Shown: positions 33,958-45,187, numbered from the stretch's first letter. The stretch is DNA of 64,000 bases from Cystobasidiopsis lactophilus (GCA_001599975.1 BCIO01000002.1:4060448-4124447); one strand, 5' to 3'. The notes: a model not told the origin generated them from the sequence alone. Numbers and translations are program-made.

Positions 33958-35298
33958 CTAAAGTTTGCTGTACTCGTGCACCGCGGTCAAATAACACCTC
34001 AAGCTCTCTGGGTCCACTCCCGGTGTGATGCCTGTGTGATTGAACAGAGAAGGCTTTCAGAAGAATAAAGCCGATCTGAAGGAAGGCGGGACGCACCGTG
34101 GCCGAGGTTACCAATGTGACCACCATTCGTCCCAAACCCTTGCTCGCCCAAAAACATCTCCTTGACCTCTCTCCGGATGGCCTCGTGGCTGGCATAGAGC
34201 ACCGAGGGATCCGCGTTCCCTTGGAGGGTCACTTTCCCGCCGGTCAGCCGCCGCGCGTCCTTAGGCGCCACGGTCCAGTCCAAGCCGACCACGTCGTAGC
34301 CAATCTCCGCGAGCTGGGCCAAGGCGTGGTTGGCGCCCTTTGCGAAGACGGTCATGGGCACCGAGGGCACGTTTTGAGACTTGAGCGAGGCATGCACCTC
34401 GGTGGCGATCTGGCGGAGGTAAGGGAGGGAGAACTGGTGGAAGTCGCGCGGCGTGAGCTCGCCCGCCCACGAGTCGAACACTTGGACCATCTGTGCGAAC
34501 AGATCGTCCAATCAAGACCCAGAAGGCAGATCAAGAGGCGGCCAATCGAACACACCTGAGCGCCGGCCTTGATTTGGCCCACCAGGAACTGGGCAGCGAC
34601 CGAGGCTATCCGCTCCAGCAGCCGGTGCACAATCTCCTCGTGGTCCCAGAGCCACGTCTTGGCCTTTTGAAACGTCTTGCTGCCGCCGCCCTCGATCATG
34701 TACGCCAGCAGCGTCCACGGCGCTCCGCAGAAGCCCAGCAGCGGCACCTCCCCCTTGAGCTCCTTCCTGGTGAGCGTGAGAGCCTGGTAGACGTAGTCGA
34801 GCTCCTTGTCGACGTCGGTGGTGCGCTTGAGCAGGTCCTCGGCGTCCTGCAAAGTGGTCAAGGGCGAAGGGAAGTGAGGGCCGGAGCCGGGCAGCATTTC
34901 GACGACCATGCCGAGCGCTTGGGGGATGACGAGGATGTCGGAGAAGATGATGGCGGCGTCCAGGAGGCCGGAGTAGCGCCTGATGGGCTGCAAGGTGATC
35001 TCGCAGGCCAAGGCCGGCGTGCGGCAAATCTCGAAGAATTCGTGGTGTTGGCGGAGCTCCCTGAACCTGTGGCCGACGTCAACAAATCTACAGACAAACT
35101 GTAGAGGGGAGAGAGCCAGCCTACTCAGGCAAATAGCGGCCAGCCTGTCGCATGCTGCAATTTCATTGTTGTCAACATTTGTGTGCGCTCCGATCAAAGC
35201 ACACAGCGCGCTCACATCCACACTGGGCTGCGCTCTGTCGGCTGCCTGCGAGCGGCTCTGAGTAGCAAATCATTCTTCAAAACCGGGAATTCCGCCAT
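33958..35298 (-). CDS. HEM12: Uroporphyrinogen decarboxylase
   Basis: Fifth enzyme of heme synthesis, which decarboxylates the four acetate side chains of uroporphyrinogen III to give coproporphyrinogen III in the cytosol. It starts MAEFPVLKNDLLLRAARRQP, then after an intron W-I-MRQAGRYLPE, the conserved Arg-rich active-site motif. It continues with FFEICRTPALACEITLQPIR, DAAIIFSDILVIPQALGM (catalytic Asp), GFCGAPWTLLAYMIEGGGS, VFDSWAGELTP, IGYDVVGLDWTVAPKDAR, LQGNADPSVLYAS and GGHIGNLGHG. After a last intron ITPGVDPESLR follows, ending VHEYSKL. All junctions are GT-AG. The start codon lies only 52 bases from the oppositely oriented rhomboid start at 35351. Confidence 0.95.
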
Positions 35299-35350
35299 CG
35301 TCGACTTTGGCAGAGAAGCGCTGGGTTCGACTTGGACAGCCGCTCCTCCG

Positions 35351-36614
35351 ATGATGCAACGTTTAATGTGGCTTTCAAGGCCAAGCAAGCCGCTCCAGAC
35401 TCCTTTCTTCACTTCCAGGCAGCTGGCCAAGCGGCCCTTTGCCATGCGGCCAACGTATTACGGCTACAATGCGCGCAAAGCGCCCCCGCCGTCGTTCTTG
35501 CGCCGAATAAGGCCTGACTACTTGGTCTATGGCATGATTGGTGTACAGCGCTTCTCTCGTTCTCAGGAGGTGGTGTTGAAGACGGGCATGCTTGCAGATT
35601 AACGTGGCCATTTTCGCAAGTTGGTCTTGGGCGACGTCGACAGCTCAGCGCTTTCGCGATTTCAAAGCGTACAATTTCATGATGAAGAACTTTATGTTGA
35701 GCAAGGGGAACTTGCTGGCTGGGCGGATGTAGGAGCCAATCTCCTGCGTTGAACTCCAAAGGGGAGTCGCTGAGAATGCTGTTTGCAGACACGGTTCGTT
35801 GGCGTCACCTGTAGCTCGTTGAAGCTTCGTGAATGCGTTTTGTAACAGTCCTGATCACCTCCTGCTTCAGCCACCTTTCAATAGACCGTGAGCGGCCGAT
35901 CTTTCTTTCTCTCCACAGAGATGACAGAATTCGAACTTCTCACAGATCTCGCTGTAAACATGCTTGGGCTATGGTCTCTTGGTATCACCGTTGCATCTAC
36001 AATAGGCACACCGAGCTTCTTGGCGCTCTACTTCGGATCGGTGAGTTGGGATCACCATCACATCAATTCCTCGCCGTCTTGATACAGAAGGAATCTTCTT
36101 CACAGGGCATCATTTCCGCTTTGACCTTCCTTGGCGTCAACGAGCTGTTCGGGTCCAAGAACCGGGATCGAGTGTATGCCAACGGGGCTTCGGGCGCCGT
36201 GTATGGCTGCATGAGCTTCTTCGCGTGCATGGCGCCGCGCGCCACCTTCCTGCTTTTCTTCGTCATCCCCGCTCCGGCGTGGGTGTTAGTCCCGGGCATC
36301 TTTGCTTGGGTTCGTCGCAATGCCTTTCTCTCTAGCTCTCGGAGGTGCTGACCAAGGCGCGCCATCGAACAGGACATGTATCACATCTTCAACCGAGGGG
36401 TAGGCCTTGCATTACTTTTGAGACTTATGATAAGGCTCATGCTTTGCTGTGGGCTTGCAGGGAAGCAGGGTCGCATCAGATGCTCACGGTGAGGGCTGCT
36501 TCCACTTCAGACCAAACGGGTTCTGAAGGGCTTGGTTCCATTGCAGTTGGCGGCATGCTCACTGGCGTTGCTTTCTATCTCCTCAAACGTCGGACGGGGC
36601 TAGGGTGGCGCTAG
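35351..36614 (+). CDS. PCP1: Mitochondrial rhomboid protease
   Basis: Inner-membrane rhomboid intramembrane serine protease, PARL/Pcp1-type. The N-terminus MMQRLMWLSRPSKPLQTPFF is basic and resembles a mitochondrial presequence. Spliced, it reads IRPDYLVYGMIG, INVAIFASWSWATSTAQRF, MLSKGNLLAGRIHVLITS, CFSHLSIDHLAVNMLGLWS, ANGASGAVYGCMSFFACM (catalytic Ser in G-A-S-G), then VASDAHGLGSIAVGGMLTG (catalytic His in D-A-H-G), ending GLGWR. The G-R-I-H-V-L-I-T-S motif needs a 5-nt microexon at 35789-35793 between introns 35729-35788 and 35794-35848. Rhomboid family sequences of this branch have the same G-R-x-H-x-L-x-T-S pattern, which supports the splice. Confidence 0.85.
35789..35793 (+). other. 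Five-nucleotide microexon in the rhomboid gene
   Basis: ACACG, bounded by GCAG on the left and GTTCGT on the right, with 60- and 55-nt introns on either side. It is the only arrangement I found that joins GR to HVLITS in frame; a direct join skipping it gives a frameshift, and using only one of the introns hits stops. Confidence 0.7.
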
Positions 36615-37272
36615 ACTTTCCTGCATCTGCGGCCTCTCCTCTCAGACTTGACCAACCACGATCTTTGAGCTTTGACTGACAGCATTGCGGCCCGGCCGCG
36701 TCTTCACAGCGCGTCTTCCTTGCTGCTCAGATGATGTGTCGAGAGTTAAAGCAGCTTGGACTGTGACCGGTGGCGGCAGCGTTTCGAAGACCACATCGGC
36801 TTTTGAATAGGCGTTGTGCTGCTGCCCTTGGCGTCTATGGCTTCTTTCCTGTCCTTTGTTATAGTTTCAGGATGTTTCATATCTGTTACGTCTACAAAAG
36901 ATTGCTCTTGGTCCTCAGCGGTTCCCGGAGGCGGTTCCAGACGCAGACGCTAGCAGCAGGGATTCGGCACGACCTGTTGGTTCTTACGAACCTGGCGGTC
37001 GGCTGATGGGAGTGGTTTTCTACTTTCTCATGCGTGGGAAAGTGCTGGGATTCTTTGCTTCACCCAAAATGAGCCAGGTCAGCATAGCATAATTCCACAA
37101 AAAAAGGACTACTAGTACACCGTTCCCCCTCTCTGCCTTCCAAAGACCGAGGAGAAGTTTTGTATATACATGTTGTGTGTGTCCGAAGAAACCGGACTGT
37201 TTTTGGAGGTTGTTGAAAGTGATAGTGATTTACAACTGGGCATTCGAGTGCACTTTGAGCCAAGTTGAATGG
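36615..37272. other. Intergenic between convergent genes, no gene seen
   Basis: About 660 bases between the 3' ends of the rhomboid gene (plus) and EMG1 (minus). A 78-codon plus-strand frame at 36770-37006 is open but featureless, and it is more likely 3' UTR. Confidence 0.35.
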
Positions 37273-38569
37273 CTAGAATGGGGAAGATGAACGCACAATA
37301 TCCCAAAAGTCTTCGACCGCGCAGCAGAACTTGCCGCATGCCACCTGCCATGTAGCCCGCTTCCTTGAGCCCAACTTCCAGAGCTAAAAGGTAAGAACGG
37401 AGACACTGACCGATGCGGAGAGGGAGTACTCGGAAATGGCGATCTTGTCATCCACCAGGTCGTCCGCAAAGTTGTCCGGTCTGTGGAAGGACGCAACGTC
37501 AGAGTCAATCGACGAAATTGCCTCTAAAGGTGGCGATCGCAAACCCACCCGTGAGCCATGGCGCCGACGAAAACGACCAGGCTGGCGTCCGGGCGCACGG
37601 TGGGCAGGTACTTGGAGAGCTTCATGGGCTTGGAGTCGAACGAGAGCGCTGTTCGACGGCAAGTCATTCTTCAGCCATTGCAAACGGCTAATAGCAAAGG
37701 ACCGCAACGAACTGATTTTGTGAGAGTTGGGAGGGAGGTGGTCTGAAATGGGGTTCTGTGAGGATCACGAAGAAGACACGAGGGTCAGGCTTTGGGCGGT
37801 CTCGTGGGTGTGGTGATCCGAACGCACCTTGATGACCTTGAGCAGCTTTTCCGGGCCATTGACGGACCTGATAGAGAGCCGATGGAGCAGTTGAACTGTG
37901 CGCTCCGATGGCAGCTTAAGACACAATGAATGTCTAAGAGGTAACCAGACTCGAAACGCACCCATGAGGCCGGAGAAGCGCTTGAAGGTCCTGGGGATCC
38001 GGACGGCTGGGTTGACCTCTATGAGGACGCCCTTGTTGGTGTGGATGTAGATCTGGAGCCGGCCGGCCTTGTTGACGGGCGAGTCGAGGAGCGTCAACAG
38101 GCACTGTGCGGCCAACCTTGGAATCGATCCCGAGCAATGGATATTGTACGAGGCTGAATACGCACCTGATGTGTAATGTCTGGCCTGGCAGAAGAGACCT
38201 CTCGGTTCATCTGGGAGAGCAGCCGTTGCTGTGCTGGGCCCGTCAATAAAATTTCCAGCGCCGCCAAGCGAGCGAGCCTAAACAAACATGGTCGTCCGCG
38301 TTGAGGAGCATGTACTTGTCGTCCTTGGCGTCTCTGCCAGATGACACCTTGTAAGTCTCGAGGCAGGCCTGCTCGAGCACGACGATCAGCTTGGGGCTCG
38401 CATCCTCGCTCTTGATGGCCTTGATCGAGTGGGCCGGGGTGACGGACACGGAGCCGGACGCGGTCGACGACGCTGGCCGCTTCTTGCGCAACAAAGGTGG
38501 CTCCACTCCCACTTCCGTCGTCGACGACATTATTCTGGCTGGAGGACGAGGGACAAGCTTGGAGTCCAT
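37273..38569 (-). CDS. EMG1: 18S rRNA (pseudouridine-N1)-methyltransferase
   Basis: Nep1/Emg1, the SPOUT-class enzyme that N1-methylates a hypermodified pseudouridine of 18S rRNA and is required for small-subunit assembly in the nucleolus. After a low-complexity start ([16 protein letters not shown]) come [26 protein letters not shown], then after an intron [127 protein letters not shown] and [17 protein letters not shown]. About seven introns, all GT-AG. Its start is 21 bases from the divergent start of the SCO1-type gene. Confidence 0.93.
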
Positions 38570-38590
38570 CGCCCAAAAAATTTGTGTGAC

Positions 38591-39816
38591 ATGCGCGTGA
38601 ATCCAGCTGCTTGTGGCCGCTGCTTGCGATTGGCTTCGAAACGGCCTGCTTTGAGTAGTACTAGGGGCTTCAAGGCGGCAGCGCTGGCCAGAGCCAAGGC
38701 GGAGGAGCCCGGCCCATCGAGCGCTCACACTCACCGAGCTGCCACCGGCGCACGTCTTTCTCCCCATTGGTGGCCATTCTGTCTTTAGGCTTACTCTGAT
38801 GAGTCGTACAGCCCTTCTCATGGCCGGCTTTCGCGCTCTTCGGACTCACAGGCGGCGCCTTGGTGCTCTACTTCAAGTCGGAGAAGCAAAAGGTGCAAGC
38901 TAAGAAGCGTTCGTTGCCTCTTTCGTCCTCTATCTCTCTTGGGATAGCTCCGATGAGGCCGATGAACAGAATCCGAATTGGCGGACCAAAAAGTCGGCAA
39001 GCCCAAAGTGGGCGGCCCATTCCAGCTCATCGACCAGCGCGGCCAGCCCTTCTCCGACGCCGACCTGCTCGGCAAGTTCTCGTTGGTCTACGTGCGTTGT
39101 TTCTTCCATTAGCCCTTGACTGGGCTTTACCCAGTCAACCATGCACAGTTTGGGTTTACGAACTGCCCCGACATTTGCCCCGAGGAGCTCGACAAGATGG
39201 GCTGGGTCGTCGACTCGATAGGTTTGTCCAGGTCCTTACCTCATCCGTCTTTTGGATGGATTTGACATTGGGACGAACAGGCTCGGAATTGGGTAAAGAC
39301 ACCATCAAGCCCGTGTTCATCACCTGCGACCCGGCTCGGGATTCCGTCAAGGCCATCAACACCTACTTGAAAGGTTCGCTCGCCTCCCCCTTATATCACT
39401 CGATATAATGTCTGTTGATGGTCTCGAACAGACTTCCACCCGAGCATGGTCGGCTTGACAGGCTCGTACGAAGCAGTCAAGGCCGCGTGCAAGTCTTACC
39501 GCGTCTACTTCTCCACGCCGCCTAACGCCAAGCCGACGGACGACTACCTGGTGGACCACTCTATCTTGTCCGTTGCCTCTTTCCCTTTAGACATCAATCC
39601 TTCGGGGTCTAATGGCACTTGTGGCATGGGCAGCTTCTACTTGATGGATCCGCAAGGAAGGTTCATGGATGCCTTTGGGCGGTCAGCTCCGAGGGTGCGT
39701 GCCTGATCCTCTTTCAGTACTGCGTGTACTGATCTCGGAATGGCAATGTACAGGATGAGGTCAAGGACAAGATCAAGCGGTACATCTCCGAGTACAAGGC
39801 GGCGAACCCACAATGA
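38591..39816 (+). CDS. SCO1: SCO1/SCO2-type copper chaperone for cytochrome c oxidase
   Basis: Mitochondrial inner-membrane thioredoxin-fold protein that delivers copper to the CuA site of Cox2. Exon 1 from [20 protein letters not shown] is a basic presequence. A GC-AG intron at 38750-38811 (donor GCACGT, 62 nt) joins A-T-G to [21 protein letters not shown], the membrane anchor. The copper domain follows: [38 protein letters not shown] with the C-x-x-x-C copper ligands, [40 protein letters not shown] and DDYLVDHSI (copper His), [16 protein letters not shown], ending YKAANPQ. All remaining introns are GT-AG. With the GC donor ignored the anchor cannot be joined in frame. Confidence 0.9.
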
Positions 39817-40346
39817 GCGTCCCTGTTTATTAGTGAACAGACACACCACTCTCTGCATGCAAAATGTAACAATGTCGAAAGAGGACCGCAAGTCGTGCGG
39901 CATGGTGGCAAATTCGCCCAGTGACAAAAAATCGCTTGAGCGCGGTCAGGCAGATGCCTGCTAGCGACATCAATGCCGTGATGCCAAGACCTCTGAGTAC
40001 AGCGAGGCGAAGAATGGGAGCCTATCTTGTCTTAGTTCGCTCTCTTGCTCTCGACCGTCGCCCGTCGAACAGACCAGAAGATGTCTTCCCGCGGCGTGAC
40101 TGGCGCAAATGGCTTCTCTTGGGTTCTTGGGCTGCTCCCGTCCACCACTACTTGGTAGCCAGCTTCGTGGCGCGCAGCACTCGACGTGCCAGAAGGCGTC
40201 TTGCGGCTCAGCACACTTGATCTCCTCGGGCCGGGCGTCGTGCGGTTTCAGCGCCTCTAGTCCTCGAAGAGGCAGACTCGCGGGCTGACTTCCTGCTGTT
40301 GCTTTGATACTCTTCGGCACTGGTCATCTGGCGGCCAAGAAGGGCC
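39817..40346. other. Unresolved region with a possible minus-strand small gene
   Basis: Two overlapping minus-strand frames here (39970-40320 and 40032-40214) are rich in Arg, Ser and Pro and contain EEIKCAEPQDAFWHVECCAP and APVTPREDIFWSVRRATVE. They could be two exons of one small protein, but I could not find a splice that joins them. No family was recognised. Confidence 0.25.
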
Positions 40347-41189
40347 ATGACATGTACAGAGACCGGCTATCGTGCGCTCAGAAGCTCCGCCGGCCTTGTC
40401 AAAGTCGACGTCGAAACTTTTGCCGCTCTCTCTTTAATGATGAGTTTGCTAAGCCATGATGATGGAGGCCCATCAGGCGTGGTTGCCGATGACAGGGACC
40501 TCAGTCCAGCTGTTGCTTCTCACTCGTAAGGTCTTCCGGCCATTGTCTGCGATGCTCTTGCCTGGGATTGACGCTCTTTCAGAGTCCCTGAACACTGCTA
40601 CTCGGGACAGAACAATGACAGCAGCAGTGAGCCAGTCCCAGGCCCGAGTTGTCCTGCTCCTCCATGTCCGAATTCTTCCAGCGCTGCCGGTCCTAGTATC
40701 CACTGCACTTCTAGCGATCTGGCATCCTCACCTCTGACCTCTTTCTCTCCGCGTTTGCCTTGCACCTGGTTCATTCCTCATGTTCATGCCTGGCACGACT
40801 CGTGTTTGTGGAATCGATTTTGCCACCACGAAGAAGTCATGAATTTGCCCTCTGACTGTCCGTTTGCCTTCTTTCATCTGCATCTTGAAGCCGCCAGGCA
40901 CCATGCGCTGGGCTACCACTGCATTCCTTGGACCATCTTCTCAGCTGCCGGAGCACAGCCGCCGTCCTGGGTGGCCTCTAACACGGTTGCAGCGGCGATG
41001 TCTGGGCAAAGCGTTCCATCAGTGACTGGTCCTATTTCTAGTACTGAGCGGCACTGTCCGATACTGCGACCTCATACGCATCCACGGCGGGAAGCGTTTC
41101 TTGCGAACTCTTTTTGCTCATTCGGTCCTCCCGCGTTTGAGCTGTTTGATCTGGATTTTCACGGAGGCAACAAACCCATCAAGCACTGA
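40347..41189 (+). CDS. Unknown protein with a novel His/Cys motif (copy A)
   Basis: No family recognised. Exon 1 (from MTCTETGYRALRSS, 40347) ends at HS with a GTAAGG donor near 40529. The second exon starts after TTTCAG near 40580 and stays open to 41189. A Ser/Pro/Cys-rich linker precedes the conserved region: C-T-W-F-I-P-H-V-H-A-W, then NRFCHHE, SDCPFAFFHLHLE and YHCIPW. The paralog at 41509-42368 has the same skeleton: C-x-W-x-x-P-H-V-H-x-W ... N-x-F-C-x-H-E ... D-C-P-F-A ... H-x-H-L-E ... Y/H-C-I-P-W. Invariant His, Cys and acidic residues suggest a metal site, an inference only. The C-terminus (FDLDFHGGNKPIKH) has no Zn2Cys6 cluster, unlike the paralog. Probably a degenerating or specialised duplicate. 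Confidence 0.6.
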
Positions 41190-41508
41190 AGCCTCGCGTA
41201 ATCTTTCAGGATTTGGCGTCAGGAGGGTTTCTGACTTCCCACTCTTGCAGTCCTGTCGTGTCGGACAAGTCATCTTGACTAATAGACTGGACTTCGGCTC
41301 CGCGGCAGTTCTGTCCGAGGAGTCTTGCTCCGCGGACTCTCTCCGTCTTTCTTCCTTACGTCTCGTCTTCTTGGCTCTTGACCACCACCTGCCTTTCCTC
41401 TTTTGAAGACTAGAAGCCAAGCCCTGTCCGTCCTCGTCGACTACAACTGTTTCAAAACCGTCTTCAGCATGGTCTTGCTTCTTAATCAGAAAGAAGGTGG
41501 CCAAGTTC
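41190..41508. other. Spacer between the two His/Cys-motif genes
   Basis: About 320 bases. A 131-codon minus-strand frame (41118-41510) crosses it and encodes a very charged peptide (KKTRRKEERRRESAEQDSS). It could be a real small gene but overlaps the coding ends of both neighbours, and no homolog is recognised, so it is not called. Confidence 0.3.
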
Positions 41509-42368
41509 ATGGGGCGAACGCACGATTTTTGTGAGATTTGGCTTGTACCTTTACTTTCATCTTCCTCATTGAGGCTTATTTCGCCAGACCTGGTTCAGGG
41601 GCCCAACATGTGCCGCAGCAATATCTGACCCCTCCGCAAACTCCGCCACCTCTCCAACACCAGCGCCAGCTTAATGCTTTACAAGTTGGAAACCCTGGTG
41701 GTCGAGATCTCGGAGTCCCAGCCAATGCCCACAGCAAGGATTCTGGTGATGAACCAGCTCCAATTTGCCCCTGGCTTGTCCCGCACGTCCACCCTTGGCG
41801 GAGACATGAATTTCATGATAATTCGTTTTGCCTCCACGAACAACCTCAAACCGCTCTAGCCGATTGCCCCTTTGCCACTGTCTTCCATATACACTTGGAA
41901 GGTGCTACAGCTTACCGCCTCCATTCGGAGTACTGCATCCCTTGGGAAGTTTACTGGAAAACCGTGATGGATGACCACCACCAGAAGCCGGAGATCGTCG
42001 CCAACCTTCTGCCTGACTCTGCTGAGACAGGGTATAAGCGTACCAAGGCGTTCTATTGGGTGATGGAAAATAAGGAAGCTTTGGCAGCAGCGACTCAACG
42101 CCATGGCGAGCGAGTGCAACGAGTCTCAGAGTGGCCAGAAGGCGTCCGGGCCAGTTTTAAAGAGCGGCAAACAAAGATCCGTGTCCAAAATCCGCTGGCA
42201 TGCGCAAAGTAGGTGCTCGCTTTTGTTACCGTCCCAGTGCAAGTCCTTATCCTCCCCGATAGCTGTCACGCCAAGAAGAACAGATGCGACCTCAAACCCG
42301 GCGCCCGAGTACCCTGTGGTCCGTGCGAACGCTACGGCAGGGAGTGCGAGCCCAGAAACGGCGGCTAA
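41509..42368 (+). CDS. Unknown His/Cys-motif protein with C-terminal Zn2Cys6 cluster (copy B)
   Basis: Putative regulator. A short exon 1 (MGRTHDF, GTGAGA donor at about 41531) can be joined by GTTCAG to WAQHVPQQYLTPPQTPPP, a Pro/Gln-rich start; this first junction is tentative. The conserved His/Cys region follows: CPWLVPHVHPW, HDNSFCLHE, ADCPFATVFHIHLEG and YCIPWEVYW. Then comes a helical stretch (KRTKAFYWVMENKEALAAAT). After an intron (GTAGGTGC...GATAG) the protein ends with ACANCHAKKNRCDL and CGPCERYGRECEPRNGG. The cysteines follow C-x2-C-x6-C-x9-C-x2-C-x6-C, the GAL4-type Zn(II)2Cys6 DNA-binding pattern, placed unusually at the C-terminus. The TAA is at 42366-42368. Likely a nuclear DNA-binding protein of a new architecture. 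Confidence 0.7.
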
Positions 42369-42597
42369 AGCGTGGAGACTCTGCGTGCCACTTCGTTTCG
42401 CGGCCGCGGGTGGCATTTGGACTTCAACAGCACGACCGGTGTGATGAACTTAGCGCCTAGTTTCTGTAAACAATCTCGTTTTCCTTTCCAATGGAGCAGA
42501 GTGAGAGCCAATCAGAGAGAGAGTGTGGCAAAAAACGTGCCTTGAGATTATTGCCCTCCGCCAAAATTTGGGCGGGTTGGAGTCAACAAACCAACAA

Positions 42598-44433
42598 ATG
42601 AAGTACCTGAGCACGCGGGGCCAAACGGACGCTCGCCTATCATTTGAGGAGGTACATCAAACCCATCAGAAGCTGCAGAGGCAAACGGAGCTGAAGACAA
42701 CGAACGCAGGCCGTGCTCAAAGGTCTCGCGGACGACGGCGGGCTTTTCATCCCGGCCTCGCTGCCCCGGCTGCCAGCAGATTGGGCGACAAAGTGGCGGT
42801 CGTTCACCTTCCAGCAGATAGCGCTCGAGATCTACTCGCTGTTCATCGACCCAACCGAGATCTCGCGCGCCGAGCTCGAGCAGCTCATCGCCAAGTCCTA
42901 CTCGACCTTCAGAGCGCCCAACATCACCCCGCTCGTGCCCGTGGCCGAGCGCCAATATGTGCTCGAGCTCTTCCACGGCCCCACGTTTGCGTTCAAGGAC
43001 GTCGCCCTCCAGTTCCTCGGCAACCTCTTCGAGTTTTTCCTGCAGCGCAAAAACGCTGGCAAGACCGGCGACCAGAGGCAGCGGCTCACCGTCGTTGGCG
43101 CTACGTCGGGGGACACTGGCAGGTGCGTTGCAATGCTTGCGTTATCCATTGCTGGGGATAGGGCTTGATTTGTGCATCACAGCGCCGCCATCTACGGCCT
43201 GCGCAACAAGCAGGATGTTTCCATCTTCATCCTGCACCCCAAGGGCCGAGTGTCGCCCATCCAGGAAGCCCAAATGACCACCATCACCGACGCTAACGTG
43301 TTCAACCTGGCTGTCAAGGGCACTTTTGACGACTGCCAGTCCATCGTCAAGACGCTCTTCTCCGACTCGGCCTTCAACAAGCAATACTCCTTGGGCGCCA
43401 TCAACTCCATCAACTGGGCTCGCATCCTCGCCCAGATCACCTACTACTTCTTCGCCTACTTCCAGCTCTTGGACGCCGCGCCGGGCAGCCAACCCGTCAA
43501 GCCGCAGTTCTGCGTGCCCACCGGCAACTTTGGCGACATCCTCGCAGGCTGGTATTCGAAGCGGTTGGGCCTGCCGATGGACAAGCTGGTCGTGTCCACC
43601 AACGAGAACGACATCCTCCAGCGCTTCTGGGCCACCGGCCACTACGAGAAGGCCGCCTCTTCCTCCTCCTCAAAAGGGCCGGAAACGGCTCAAACAGACA
43701 AAGCCGACGGGGCGACGGACGGGCAGCAGCCAGACGCGGTCAAGGCCACGCTCGCGCCCGCCATGGACATCTTGATCTCCTCCAACTTTGAGCGCCTGCT
43801 CTGGTACTACGCTTTCGAACACCTCACTTCCTCTGCCACCATTGATGAGTGGGGCAAGGGCGATGTAGATGGCGCGGCGAGCAAGAGGATGGAGATGGCC
43901 GGCGCGACCATTCAGCAGTGGATGGACGACCTGAAATCAAAAGGTGGCTTCGGCGTTGGCACCACCGTCCACGAGGCGGCTTCGAGAGAATTCTCAGCGC
44001 AGCGCGTGTCGGATTCTCAGGTTGGTGCCTCCTTACTTGACAAAATCTGTTAGCTCATGTCTGCAACTTCCGACAGATCCTGGAGACCATCAGCAAGTAC
44101 TACACGCAGCACCAATACATCGCAGACCCACACACCGCCATCGGACTAGCAGCGGCCACCAACGAGGCAACAGCGACCTCTGTGCAAATCATTCTCGCCA
44201 CCGCCCACCCGGCCAAGTTCTCCGAGGCGGTCGAGCAGGCGCTCTCCACCGCGGCGCCTCAGTTCAACTTTGACCAGCAGGTCATGCCCACCGAGCTCCG
44301 CGGCTTGGTCGAGAAGGAGAAGCGCGTGTTCGACGTGCCCGGCACGGACATTGCCCTCACGAAGAAGGTCATCGAAGAGGAGCTGGCAAAGCTCTTTGGA
44401 GCGCAAGCAAAAGTGGCTGGGCCTTCGGTGTGA
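42598..44433 (+). CDS. THR4: Threonine synthase
   Basis: PLP enzyme converting O-phosphohomoserine to threonine, the last step of the pathway. It starts MKYLSTRGQTDARLSFEE. After a GTACAT...ACGCAG intron come AVLKGLADDGGLFIP, LELFHGPTFAFKDVALQFLG (PLP-binding Lys in F-K-D), VVGATSGDTG, SAAIYGLRNKQDVSIFILHP, QEAQMTTI, NSINWARILAQITYYFFAY, FCVPTGNFGDILAGWYS and NENDILQRF. A low-complexity acidic insert near residue 330 and C-terminal PHTAIGLAAA and ATAHPAKFSEAV follow. Ends AKVAGPSV with TGA at 44431-44433. Length and domain order match fungal threonine synthases. Confidence 0.95.
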
Positions 44434-45187
44434 ACGACGTCGAGCGCTGCTGTTGATCTTGTGGGGCCTGCTGTATGGCGGCTGCACGCGCAGTTCTCTG
44501 ATTTCATATTTGCCACCTTACTCTCGCCTCTCCCTGAGAATTTGAGACTAAGCGGAAATCTCGTCGCCCTAAAGTGCCTCGTATTGAGTCGTTGTCAAGC
44601 TGCGAAACGGGGGATATGTGGGGAGAGCGGCGGCATAAAAATCGCTCGGCTCGTTTCCGAAATCGCTCTTCGCTCCAGTCCAGCCATGTTGTTCGCTCCT
44701 GCAGCTTGTTTTCGCCTGCAAATGCCTTGAAAGACGCGTAGAGGCCGACGCTACATTGCCTCGGTATGCTGTGGCAACAAAAAAGTCATTATGTCGAGTC
44801 CAGTGAAGAGAAGTTGCACTTCGAGACAAATCGCAAGCGCTTCTCACGAGTCCTGGCGCTAGGGGCGTGCTCAAGCAGCTTAATGATTGCCCTCGCAAGT
44901 CGCGGCGCGTATTACCCTGGCCTTATGGGTTTCCGAAACACCATAAGACCGCTGGCTCCACGTAGTTATCCGTCCTCTTGCGGGTGCATTCTCTTGCCTT
45001 TGCCAATACTCTTGATCAGTTCACATCCCAGCCACTTTTGATGCTTCTAGCAAATGGTGGGTTTGGTTGCGTCAGCGACCGTTCCAGGGGAGCTTTGCAA
45101 CGGTTTCACAGAGGGCGGCCCACTTCTTCGTCTCTTGTCCTGCTACCACCGTCTGAGTTCTGCCTCATACTTCAATATTGATCCATT

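Noticed and set aside
35700-35850. Frameshift or 148-nt GC-AG intron in the rhomboid gene
   Set aside because: Two ordinary-length GT-AG introns around a 5-nt exon rebuild the conserved motif, while the long intron would delete it.
43142-43642. Long minus-strand ORF opposite threonine synthase
   Set aside because: Exactly antisense to a highly conserved enzyme exon; Val/Gly/Glu-rich composition is that of a shadow frame.
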